DNA of 64,000 nt from assembly GCA_020284085.1 (NCBI GenBank), contig JACEVL010000958.1, forward strand, positions 124,001 through 188,000. Reading direction: 5' to 3'. The notes below the pieces were generated by a model. That model worked only from the letters and a program-made list of their open reading frames with translations, had not been told where the DNA came from and ran no database searches. The stretch is from Aporrectodea caliginosa (taxonomy: Eukaryota > Annelida > Clitellata > Crassiclitellata > Lumbricidae). Shown here in pieces: positions 1 to 9,058 of the stretch; position 1 is the first letter of the stretch, and every line of letters starts with the position of its first letter. Both the position numbers and the translations under genes were made by a program.

Positions 1-1021
1 TAGAAATAATGTACCAACGTACGGCATTGTTTGATTAGGTATTACCGTATTTCAATATACTGTAGGCCTATATATATATATCATCGTAGTAATGGTTGAT
101 TATTGCTAGTTTAATATTCAGTTTATGCGAAGGTTGGCACAGGCTGCACAGCCCGCCCTTTGAAAACCCATGCCCCTCATTCCTTTGAAAAAATACCCAG
201 TAGGTTGTAGGCTACTGTAGCGTGTACTCACCTCTAATTTTACCGCTACAGCCCTGGAAAAACCTAGGTTGGAGAGTGAAATTTATAGAGCTAGGGGCCA
301 TTTGTAATTGAGTGTTCGAGTTAGGAGAGTTTTGACACGCGCCACCGACGGCGGAGTACTGTTGAGAACTCAGTTCGTTTTAGCTGGGAAAAATAATATC
401 CTAATCGGCAACCCACGAGCCCTTATCTTAATCGCCATGACGGCACGAGAAACTTAGTAATCGTAAATTAGCAGTTAAATTAGTCTCAGCTCATCGCTAC
501 GGTTATCTTCTGAATCTGAGGTCCACTTACCATAACATCTGCATTTTACCTATTTAAAATTGTGTGTATGTCTAAATGTATTAGACATGCAGTTGTAGCC
601 TACTAAGAATTTTGGACGTTTTATCTAATGCTTAGATTTCTGGTCTCACCTGTTTGCACAGAATAACTTGTTATGTCCTTATTGTTTTATAATTTCTGAG
701 CTTTATTCGGAAAAAGCCAAATACGTTTAGAATGATTAACAAGAGGATTAGATAAAGCCACGGTTATCCCACGAAGATAACAGTTCTTGGAAGGATAATT
801 ATTTTGTTCTGGTCAAGTCAATCGATACCGAAACATACAGTGGCGGCACTACATCAGGGCATGCCAGCGCAAATGCCCTGGTAAAAAAGCCTTTGCCCTG
901 GTCGTTGCCCTGCCAAAATCTTTGGCTGTAGTCTATTATACAGCCAAAATTTTGCTATACAGCCTGTCTTTATTTGACGGATGCTTCCTGATACACGATA
1001 CACAACTGCAGGTCCATAGAC
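1..1021. other. Non-coding stretch, nothing recognised
   Basis: No frame here has recognisable domain residues or credible exon borders. The words CAGTGGCGGC near 839 and several 'gccctgg' repeats downstream look like decayed transposon DNA, but I cannot define an element. Confidence 0.5.
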
Positions 1022-1428
1022 GTATTGTATTTTATTTGAATACTTGTTATAGCGCCCCTACCAGATTTCCCATTCAGAGGCGCTCCCGACTACTGAGCGG
1101 ACGCTGAATCGAAGTTTCACGAAGAAGCGCATGAGCAATTACGAGTGAAGGACTTGCCCAGGGTCCCTACCCGGCGACTTTGAGGTGGATTTGAACCCGC
1201 AACCCTCCAGCTGCAAGGCACCGAACATACCCCCAAACCACCGCGCCCCAGTTGTATTGTAATGTGTTGTATTGTATTGTATTGTACTCCACGTTTATAT
1301 TGCGACCGAGCCACCCGCAGTAAAGATTCGAGATATTAATCTCTGATAAACCGACCGACCGGGAAGCGAACCCGGGGCGCCGACGTGGAGAGCGGGCTAC
1401 CTACCCACTCGGCCACTCAAGATCCTTA
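1022..1428 (-). repeat. Dimeric tRNA-derived SINE, copy 1
   Basis: On the minus strand the element opens with a tRNA-like head. It has box A TGGCCGAGTGGG and box B GGGTTCGCTTCCC, followed by a short body and a TACAATACAA tail. A second tRNA-like unit follows, starting GGGGCGCGGTGGTTT with box B GGGTTCAAATCC. It ends in GGGAGCGCCTCTGAAT...GGGGCGCTATAACAAG, the same 3' tail as the L2-like LINE pieces in this window, and then another TACAA-type tail. Two more copies lie at 35767-36158 and 49541-49945. It is a SINE rather than a tRNA gene, because the heads do not fold out to a full cloverleaf and the copies are dispersed. Confidence 0.8.
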
Positions 1429-1514
1429 TGTATGTATACATGTGTGGTGTCTGTCTAAGTCATCTACACATGTGTCGGAGTATTTGACCCACTGCAGAAG
1501 CTTGCCAAAAATCA

Positions 1515-2951
1515 GAGCGTGCGTGGCGCCCTCTAGCGACTGCACGTACTGTTGGGGAAAAGTACTGACAAAGGATCTACCAATAGGTCTCGAGTTCAAA
1601 TCCGAGGAAAGGCTATAGAGGAGCAGGATTAGCTCTTGATTCCATTGAAGGAGCTACAGAAGCCAAGTTATCGATTGTTTTATGAGGCGCACTCATAAAT
1701 AACCTATTTTCAAGTTCTGCATGCGTATTACCAGGGTTCTTTGTAATTAACCAGGGATTGCCCAGAGTGGTGTCCGTAGCTACTCGGTCTGAGGCCAAGG
1801 CGTTCGATCGCCCTGCGGGGTTCTTACTTCCCTCAACAGTTTGTTGAGAAACCGTAGAATTCTGTATTCTTTCAATTTGCTTCCTAAATTGGTCATTGCT
1901 AACAGTTTGTTGTTCTAGGAAACGATTCAGGGTTTCTTCTACACATTGCTGACGTTGTGTAAAACTACTCAAGAAGTTCTCAAGTCCTTCCTGACGCTGA
2001 AGAAATTTATTAAAGACTGCTTCTACATTGGATTGATTATTTACGGACCTCTCTGAGTTCTCAGAGGAATTATCAGCAACTTCAGATTCTTGATTATCTT
2101 TTATTTCTGGTTCGATGGTCTCATGCTCCTGATTAGAGTCATTACGAATACTGAACTCTTTTAACGAATCCTCAGCCATTTGTATCTATCTTTATTGAAC
2201 CAATAAAAGAGAATTGAAATCAATTGTAGTTAATTATAACTGAATTAAATTGACAGTCTACGATTGTAGTTCTAATCGCTAATACAATTCTCAAGTTACT
2301 ACGAGTGTTCTATTCACTATCGACTTTTCTGTATTATATCGACGCAGATTGATTTATTTCTATATTTACTCTTATCGCATGAAATCTCAAATTTACAACA
2401 TGTACGATCAGAATCTATTATTCATCTGGAGATCAATTACAAAAGAAACTATCAAGGGTATACTTCCCTGTTTTAGAAATATCTTTCCCTGGAAAATTCC
2501 ACCGTGCAAAGAAATATTTAAGACACTTCGAATCCGGACACTCGAAGATAAAAGATCCAATTTTCGATAGAAAACAGCACAAATTCACATTGACAATTTC
2601 CCGGCACAATCACCCAATGATTGGCCAAAAAAGAAGAAACAATTCGAAGAGAAACTTCGAATCTTCATCGATTAAATCCGAAATTTAATCCTTAAAATCA
2701 CCACGTTGACTCACTTCAACGGAAACTTCTCTATCATCTCCCTCCATTAGAGGTCAAGAGATCCCCACTAGCCAATCAAAAGCCAGCGTTCAGTCACGCG
2801 GGGACTCAAGGTGCTAAAATTAACCCTTACGTAATATAAAATTGCTATTTATAGAACAAGGGCCTTAATCAAACGGCCCAGTGGAAAACATCGATTAATA
2901 TGTTAGAAGATTTATAAATGAAAGGCCGTGGCGAAACTTACGTTCGCCACA
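1515..2951 (-). repeat. 3' LTR of the gypsy element (about 1.44 kb)
   Basis: It starts with TGTGGCGAACG directly after the polypurine tract. The first bases can form a hairpin (GTGGCGAA / TTCGCCAC). It ends near 1515 with GCCACGCACGCT and lacks the last TCACA present in the 5' copy. It contains a reading frame of its own (1613-2179). Its last 285 bp match the end of the 5' LTR. Confidence 0.72.
1613..2179 (-). CDS. LTR-encoded 188-residue protein of unknown function
   Basis: This is an uninterrupted frame that starts MAEDSL and ends SRANPAPL inside the 3' LTR. Its first half is acidic and rich in Asn, Glu and Ser. Residues about 50-110 are Gln-rich with heptad-like spacing (FLQRQEGLE, FTQRQQCVE, FLEQQ), which suggests a coiled coil. 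The C-terminal part is the segment nearly identical between the two LTRs. The 5' LTR carries a diverged, frameshifted relative (MSESQN...RQEGLEEL...RQQGVE), and the solo LTR at 23708-25100 carries a shorter one (MAQDESSL). A frame kept in three LTRs may be a Gag-leader or accessory protein. I do not recognise a known family. Confidence 0.5.
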   Translation of the reverse strand: MAEDSLKEFSIRNDSNQEHETIEPEIKDNQESEVADNSSENSERSVNNQSNVEAVFNKFLQRQEGLENFLSSFTQRQQCVEETLNRFLEQQTVSNDQFRKQIERIQNSTVSQQTVEGSKNPAGRSNALASDRVATDTTLGNPWLITKNPGNTHAELENRLFMSAPHKTIDNLASVAPSMESRANPAPL

Positions 2952-2968
2952 CCCTCCCCATCTCACTC
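2952..2968 (-). promoter_or_regulatory. Polypurine tract (plus-strand primer site)
   Basis: On the minus strand GAGTGAGATGGGGAGGG abuts the TGTGG start of the 3' LTR, the normal position of a retrotransposon polypurine tract. Confidence 0.75.
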
Positions 2969-3166
2969 AAATTTTCGGCTACTCCCGAAAATTTTAAGTA
3001 TAAGAAGAGTGTAAACTTGATCTCCAGATTTACAAAACTAAAATTCTAAAACTCTTAGGAATATATCACAGCATCAAAGCATAAATCACAGTAAACAAAT
3101 AAACAACCTACATTCAATTCAACTCTTAATGGGCAGGTAACCACTTATTAGTCGAAAGGAAACTAT

Positions 3167-6100
3167 CTATCGATACCGCAGAGGCTTTCTGATAAGGCGC
3201 TGGGGCCTTTTATCAGAGAATGTTTCTCGATGCGCTATATCTGATTCGGCAATGGGTGTAGAGGGCCCATCACCTTCTAACTCATCTAATTCGTTCCGGG
3301 GTTCCTCACAATCCCAATCCGGTAGGGGTTCGAACTCCTCTGGAGGTGGCCTTTCCTCCGAATCCCGTGGCATCTCCCCTTCACACAACTTAAGCTTGTC
3401 CACGTAAACTAGCATGGGTCGGGAGCGAGCTGATTTCCGGATCTTATAAAGCACCGAGTTTACCTGTTCCAATACCTCGTAGGGACCCGTGTAGAATTTG
3501 GCCCATTTATCCTTAAGGCCAGGACGTTTCCTTGGGTAGAAGTACCACACCAGGGACCCAACTGGAAAGGAGGCCGGTTTTACCCTGAGGTCGTACCTAA
3601 AGGCTCGAGTCGTGGCTTGGCGCTGCATAAACTTTCGAGCGACATCAAAGTTATTATGCATTTTCTCAATTTGTGAGGCCACAAAATCATCGGTATTAGA
3701 CAAGGCATTTTCGACATTAATATCGCCTAAAACGAGATCGATCGGAAGGCAAAGCTCTCTGGAAAGAAAAAGACGATTTGGAGTAAATCCAGTGCTTTCA
3801 CTTTCGCTGGCTCTGTATGCGGCCAACACGTAAGGTAGATGCATATCCCAATCCTTCTGATTCTGGGCAACCACCTTAGCAAGCATGGCGTTCAATGTTC
3901 TGTGAAATCTCTCCACGGCACCATTCGTACTTGGTTTATAAGGAGTCGTTCTCACTTTGTCGATCTGGAGTCGAAGACACAGTTCCCGGAACAAAGCTGC
4001 TTCAAAACAAGGTCCCTGGTCAGTTAATATTTGACGTGGACATCCAAATCTGCAGAAAATTTGTTCAACCAGGACTTTAGCTACAGTAGCAGCCTCCTGG
4101 TTCCTTATCGGGTGAGCCTCTGCCCAACGGGTGAAATGGTCAACTGCCGTGAGAATATAGCGATACCCTCGGCTGGAAGGCGGATGTGGACCAGTGATAT
4201 CTACTCCAAGACATTCCATAGGTGCTCCCACAGACATCGGTTGCTGACGCCCTTGCCTCGGCGGCTTGCCACGTAAATATTGGGCGCAGTTCATGCATTT
4301 CCTCAACTGTAACCTCACATCATCTCGCCAACATGGCCAGTAGGCTCTTTTCTGTAGCTGAGCCAAGGTCTTCCTAATGCCCATGTGACCTCCTGTTATT
4401 CCTTCATGCGCTAGCCGAATGAGCGCTAGCCGACGACTAGGCGGAGGGATGAATTGATACCAACGGATGTCATTAGTCTCTGGATCTAACCATTGACGAA
4501 TTAATAGCCCATCCTGCAACTCCAACTGCGGCCATTGTGCGACAAGAGTTTTGATCGTGCCACTTAGACCTCGCATTGTGTCCAGAGCAGGCACATCCGG
4601 AGATTCAAGTTTCTTCTGAATTATCCAACCCAGATCCGGATCCATGCGCTGTTCAGCTTCTATAGTTTGACGGCTCCAGTCCGATGGTAAATCAATAGAA
4701 GTCACTCTTACATGGTAGGACTCTCTGACATTATCAATTTCATGCGGTCGTCGGGACATAGCGTCTGCATTCCTATGTGCTGTACCCGATCTATGCTGAA
4801 TGTCAAACTGAAATTCCTCGATGAAGGACAACCATCTGGCTTGTTGTCCTATCGGCAACGGAGTTCTTCGTAACCATTGGAGAGCGGAGTGATCCGTTCT
4901 CAAGAGGAATTTGTTACCCAGTAGGTACTGTCGGAAAACTTTCAAGAAATACACAATCGCAAGCAATTCTCTCCTTGTGACATCGTAGTTCTGTTCGGCT
5001 GTCGAACACAATCTACTGCCATAGCAAATCACACGCTCCATGTCACCGTCTACCTGAGATAACACAGCGCCAATAGACTCTCCAGAAGCGTCAGTGTCAA
5101 GAATGTAGAGACCGGAATCGTTCGGTAAAGCGAGAATCGGTGACTCGGTAAGAAGTCGCTTCAACTCGGCAAAGGCAACGTCACATTCTTCGGACCAGTT
5201 GAAGTGGCAACCTTTCTTAGTTAAGGCATGCAGAGGACGAGCAATTCGAGCAAAGTCTGGGACGAATTTTCGATAATACGAGCATAAGCCCACAAACGAT
5301 CTGACATCTCGAAGTTTTCTTGGCGTTGGCCAGTCTCTTACTGCTTGAATTTTACCTGGGTCCGTTGTAATTCCATTTTCACTTACCACGTGGCCTAAGA
5401 AAACCACTTGACGTTGTAACAAGTGACATTTCGAAGGTTTAAGCTTTAAACCAACAGCTGCCAGTCGCTCCAACACTTGAGATAACCTCTGCAGGTGTGT
5501 GTCTATATCCGAAGCAAATACGATAATATCGTCCAGATAAATCAAACACACTGTGAAATTCAGTCCTGCCATGACCAAATTCATCATTCGTGAGAAGGAG
5601 GCCGGAGAATTACAGAGACCGAATGGGAGAACTCGAAACTGGAAAATTCCCCTCCTGGTTACGAAAGCGGTTTTATGTCTGTCCTTAGGATGAACGGCTA
5701 CTTGATGATAACCAGCTCGGAGATCAAAAGTACTGAACCATTTAGCTCCAGCTAAAGAATCAAGACTTTCGCTGATCAATGGTAGAGGATATGCGTCTTT
5801 CCGTGTTTTATTGTTCACTGCCCGATAGTCAACACAGAATCTTGGTGTTCCATCACGTTTCTTCACCATGACAACATTACTGGCCCAAGCAGATGACGAA
5901 GGCTCAATAAGTCGTTGTTGAAGCATATGGTCAACCTGTTCATCGATAACCGGCAGTAAAGTTAACGGCTGGCGACGCAAGGCTTGTCTTACCGGTGCTT
6001 CATTTCCAGTTTCTATCTCATGTTGAATGACATCGGTAAAACCAAGATCCCATTCATTCATCGAGAACGCTTTCTGATTATTCAAGATAATCTCACGTAA

Positions 6101-9058
6101 TTTATCCTGGACTCCTTCTGGAACATCATCGGCAATGTCTGACCATAACGGCGACAGAACAGAGTTAATTTCCTCTTGAGTCGGTTTACCTTGACCTTCA
6201 ACGACGGTTGCGCAAGCAGCTGCGACTTCGGTCGTTTCCTCAAACACTGACACTTCTTCGGCCATACATTGGACACCTTTCTTTATTCTGATTTCTTTAC
6301 TCGTTGGATTCATCACACGAACAGGTAAGTCGACGATTCTTTCTGGCAATAAAGTACCTGAAATTACCAATCCTGAGCTCAACACCTGAGGCTGGGTAGC
6401 CCATTGACTATCAGATGAACGCAGATGAGAGACAACTGCATAAGTGTTAATGTCCAATTCACTTAATGGAGGCACTTTCACATCTTGAGCTACGATTATT
6501 CTTCTGCAATTTCCTTGTCGTTTTCTCGTGCAAATGGGAAAAGTATGATTCTGTATCTTGACCCATCGTTCTCCAAAATTCCAAAGAGCATGTTGATTCT
6601 CTAACCATTCCAGTCCCAGTATTAATTCAGAGATTTGTTCAGTAATTAGACAAGTAACTTCAAAAGAATAACCGTCTATTTCACAGTTAAGATTGGCTTC
6701 GCCCAAGACGCGGATAGCAGTACCATTCGCGGCACGAAGAGTCTGGGTAGAAGAACGAATGTCCTTCTTAAGAACCAGAGAAGCAGGAGCAAGAGTAAGC
6801 TCCGAACCTGTGTCGAGCAAAGCGAAGGTAGACTTTCCATTCACCTTGAGTGACAAATAAGCGTTATTGCTTCCAACCACGTGTCGAAGAGCACTTGGTT
6901 CCTGTTCAGTTGAACCTTCAGCAACAAATGGTTGTTCTCTCTGTTTCAGTGGACAGACCCGAGCAAAGTGTCCAAGTTGACCACATTCAAAGCAACCTTG
7001 AGATTGTCGAGATCCAGTTTGACGAGGATTTCGAAATCTGCCATTGGTTCCATTCCTATTCCACTGATTTCTCCATTGAAACGGTTGACCAGGTGGCAAA
7101 AAGCCCTGATTCGGTGGAGGTCGCATCGTGAAATTGCTTCCATTATTCAGACGATGTTCTAATTCTTCTAGTCTCTGTTTCTGCGGATCCAGCTCTTCTT
7201 TCAGAAGTTTACGCACCAGGTCAAACGGAAAGTCATTTTCTTTGACGGCCTTGATTCTTCCAGGACGGCGATCGGAATGTTCTGTTTCTTCTCGTTCAGC
7301 TTTCTTATATCCTTCCAACCTCAAAGCCAATTTATAAGCAGAATCTAACGTTTCCGGTTCCCGTTCTCGCAGTTTAAGAGCTAGTTCTTTATCTCGAAGA
7401 GCATCAAGAAAAGAACGAATGGCTATCGTTTCGCTATGAGTTGACGTAGGCCCAGGGTAGGCAAGGATCATAAGTCTCCTTATGTCTTGTGCCAGTGAAC
7501 CTAAGTCTTCACCTTCCTTTTGGCGACGAGTGTTCAATTGAGTTTGATACAACGACGCCTGATCAGAACTTCCATAGCGCAAGCGAAGCTTATTTACCAA
7601 GTCAGACCATGTAGCAACCGTATTTGAGTCAAACTCCCAAAGAAGTTGTGACGCTGGTTCAGTCAAAGCACAGGTAAGCTGGTTTAATTTCTCATCATCT
7701 GACCATCCATTGTTCTTGGAACAAACTTCAAATTTCCGAAGAAAGGCATCCACAGAAGTTTTTCCATTGTAAGTACCCATCTTAATGTACTGACGAGGCT
7801 TTTCTACATGTGAGCTGGACGAAGAGGTACTAGCTTTACCTTCAGGTATAGGCATAACTTTCTTATCAGCTATTTCGGCAGCGATTGTCTCAGCTTTAAA
7901 CTTCACAGGGTCGGATTCTTTAACTATTGAATTCGACGCGTTAGAGTTTATCTCATTCGGTTTCATTTCTTTAGTACAGGAAAGTTTATCGCTTTCTACT
8001 GTTATGTACTTATCGTTTGATTCATTTGTTTCGACTATTCGACGTGGACACAACCAAGGTTCAGCATGCAAGAACTCATTGGTGTTCCGAGGTAATCTAT
8101 TTGTTTCGGCTATTTCTGAATTGATAGTCGAAGAAATGAAATAGTTACCTGGAGCAGATATCACTGATATGGGTTCCTTCACCCTTTCATGAACAACTGA
8201 AGACATGCATGGCTGACTCTGTTGTGAAGCTCTTGCAAACATGGATGGAGTAGAGTATATCACTGAAGTATTATCGGATTTATTTCGATTCAATTCGAAG
8301 GAATGAAGAGTATTTGGAAGATATACATCAGAAGATTGACTCAAATGCAATCCAGCAGATTCATCATGTTTCATATTGAAGTTCGAAGAAGCAATCTTTG
8401 TTGACAAGTCTTCATTTCGTATTGGAAAACTGAATTTGCTTGCCAAAGTGGTTGCCCAGTGATCTTCACTTGTGAAAAGATCGGGATCTGCATATTTGCC
8501 TTCCGATGCGATGATTGGCCAATGACCCAAAGGTTTTTCAGCCTTTTGCATCGGTAAATTTCTCCGATCCTTCCAATTTGAATTATCTCCTGCAACTGAA
8601 AACTCCAGATTAGAAAATGATCGTACATCTTTAGATTGATCCTTATCTAACATTCTAGAATTAGAAGTTAGTTTAGATTCTAATCTATCTCGTTTACTAG
8701 GTGCATTTCTAAATGTCACCTCTTCATCTGAAGGATAATCCCATGGATCCAAGCTCGGATAATCAAGACCATAAGCACCTTCTGCTTCTTGTTCATTTCT
8801 TCTATATATGACCCTCTTAGGTCTAACTCCTGTTCCTTCAAAATTTCTTCTTTCGTCCTCAAAAAGCCTTCTCTCTTCCTCAAAGATTCTTCTTTCTTCC
8901 TCCAAGACCTTTCTTGTTTTATCAGGGACCTCATATCCTTTATTATTCAGTACCCCACTTCTGGTACCATGTGAAGCGTGCGTGGCGCCCTCTAGCGACT
9001 GCACGTACTGTTGGGGAAAAGTACTGACAAAGGATCTACCAATAGGTCTCGAGTTCAA
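3167..9058 (-). CDS. Ty3/gypsy gag-pol polyprotein, 1963 residues, intact
   Basis: One open frame carries all retrotransposon domains in gypsy order. There is a Gag capsid-like region at about residues 425-620 (YNGKTSVDAFLRKF) and a CCHC knuckle at about 686-700 (CFECGQLGHFARVCP). The aspartic protease is at about 745 (LLDTGSEL), and reverse transcriptase is at about 1000-1210 with FCVDYRAVN and YLDDI at about 1172. RNase H follows (DTDAS, about 1317), then the integrase zinc finger (H-H-C-C, about 1549-1596) and catalytic core (DITG about 1618, TDQG about 1676, E in VERFHRT about 1714), and a GPY-type tail (TGPYEVL, about 1856). Integrase lies after RNase H, as in Ty3/gypsy rather than Ty1/copia. 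No stop or frameshift interrupts it, so the copy is young or selected. The start Met lies inside the 5' LTR, so the frame crosses the LTR/PBS junction; the next Met downstream may be the real start. I see no envelope gene. Confidence 0.93.
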   Translation of the reverse strand: MNSRPIGRSFVSTFPQQYVQSLEGATHASHGTRSGVLNNKGYEVPDKTRKVLEEERRIFEEERRLFEDERRNFEGTGVRPKRVIYRRNEQEAEGAYGLDYPSLDPWDYPSDEEVTFRNAPSKRDRLESKLTSNSRMLDKDQSKDVRSFSNLEFSVAGDNSNWKDRRNLPMQKAEKPLGHWPIIASEGKYADPDLFTSEDHWATTLASKFSFPIRNEDLSTKIASSNFNMKHDESAGLHLSQSSDVYLPNTLHSFELNRNKSDNTSVIYSTPSMFARASQQSQPCMSSVVHERVKEPISVISAPGNYFISSTINSEIAETNRLPRNTNEFLHAEPWLCPRRIVETNESNDKYITVESDKLSCTKEMKPNEINSNASNSIVKESDPVKFKAETIAAEIADKKVMPIPEGKASTSSSSSHVEKPRQYIKMGTYNGKTSVDAFLRKFEVCSKNNGWSDDEKLNQLTCALTEPASQLLWEFDSNTVATWSDLVNKLRLRYGSSDQASLYQTQLNTRRQKEGEDLGSLAQDIRRLMILAYPGPTSTHSETIAIRSFLDALRDKELALKLREREPETLDSAYKLALRLEGYKKAEREETEHSDRRPGRIKAVKENDFPFDLVRKLLKEELDPQKQRLEELEHRLNNGSNFTMRPPPNQGFLPPGQPFQWRNQWNRNGTNGRFRNPRQTGSRQSQGCFECGQLGHFARVCPLKQREQPFVAEGSTEQEPSALRHVVGSNNAYLSLKVNGKSTFALLDTGSELTLAPASLVLKKDIRSSTQTLRAANGTAIRVLGEANLNCEIDGYSFEVTCLITEQISELILGLEWLENQHALWNFGERWVKIQNHTFPICTRKRQGNCRRIIVAQDVKVPPLSELDINTYAVVSHLRSSDSQWATQPQVLSSGLVISGTLLPERIVDLPVRVMNPTSKEIRIKKGVQCMAEEVSVFEETTEVAAACATVVEGQGKPTQEEINSVLSPLWSDIADDVPEGVQDKLREIILNNQKAFSMNEWDLGFTDVIQHEIETGNEAPVRQALRRQPLTLLPVIDEQVDHMLQQRLIEPSSSAWASNVVMVKKRDGTPRFCVDYRAVNNKTRKDAYPLPLISESLDSLAGAKWFSTFDLRAGYHQVAVHPKDRHKTAFVTRRGIFQFRVLPFGLCNSPASFSRMMNLVMAGLNFTVCLIYLDDIIVFASDIDTHLQRLSQVLERLAAVGLKLKPSKCHLLQRQVVFLGHVVSENGITTDPGKIQAVRDWPTPRKLRDVRSFVGLCSYYRKFVPDFARIARPLHALTKKGCHFNWSEECDVAFAELKRLLTESPILALPNDSGLYILDTDASGESIGAVLSQVDGDMERVICYGSRLCSTAEQNYDVTRRELLAIVYFLKVFRQYLLGNKFLLRTDHSALQWLRRTPLPIGQQARWLSFIEEFQFDIQHRSGTAHRNADAMSRRPHEIDNVRESYHVRVTSIDLPSDWSRQTIEAEQRMDPDLGWIIQKKLESPDVPALDTMRGLSGTIKTLVAQWPQLELQDGLLIRQWLDPETNDIRWYQFIPPPSRRLALIRLAHEGITGGHMGIRKTLAQLQKRAYWPCWRDDVRLQLRKCMNCAQYLRGKPPRQGRQQPMSVGAPMECLGVDITGPHPPSSRGYRYILTAVDHFTRWAEAHPIRNQEAATVAKVLVEQIFCRFGCPRQILTDQGPCFEAALFRELCLRLQIDKVRTTPYKPSTNGAVERFHRTLNAMLAKVVAQNQKDWDMHLPYVLAAYRASESESTGFTPNRLFLSRELCLPIDLVLGDINVENALSNTDDFVASQIEKMHNNFDVARKFMQRQATTRAFRYDLRVKPASFPVGSLVWYFYPRKRPGLKDKWAKFYTGPYEVLEQVNSVLYKIRKSARSRPMLVYVDKLKLCEGEMPRDSEERPPPEEFEPLPDWDCEEPRNELDELEGDGPSTPIAESDIAHRETFSDKRPQRLIRKPLRYR
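8952..8969 (-). promoter_or_regulatory. Primer-binding site for tRNA-Leu(UAA)
   Basis: On the minus strand TGGTACCAGAAGTGGGGT directly follows the LTR end ...TTCACA. Its complement, ACCCCACTTCTGGTACCA, is the 3' end of animal tRNA-Leu(UAA) as I remember it, including CCA. This fixes the 3' end of the 5' LTR and shows that the gag-pol frame is translated across this site. Confidence 0.8.

Noticed and set aside
1380..1428. tRNA gene (box A and box B present)
   Set aside because: It is part of a repeated SINE with the same sequence at three loci and has no intact cloverleaf.
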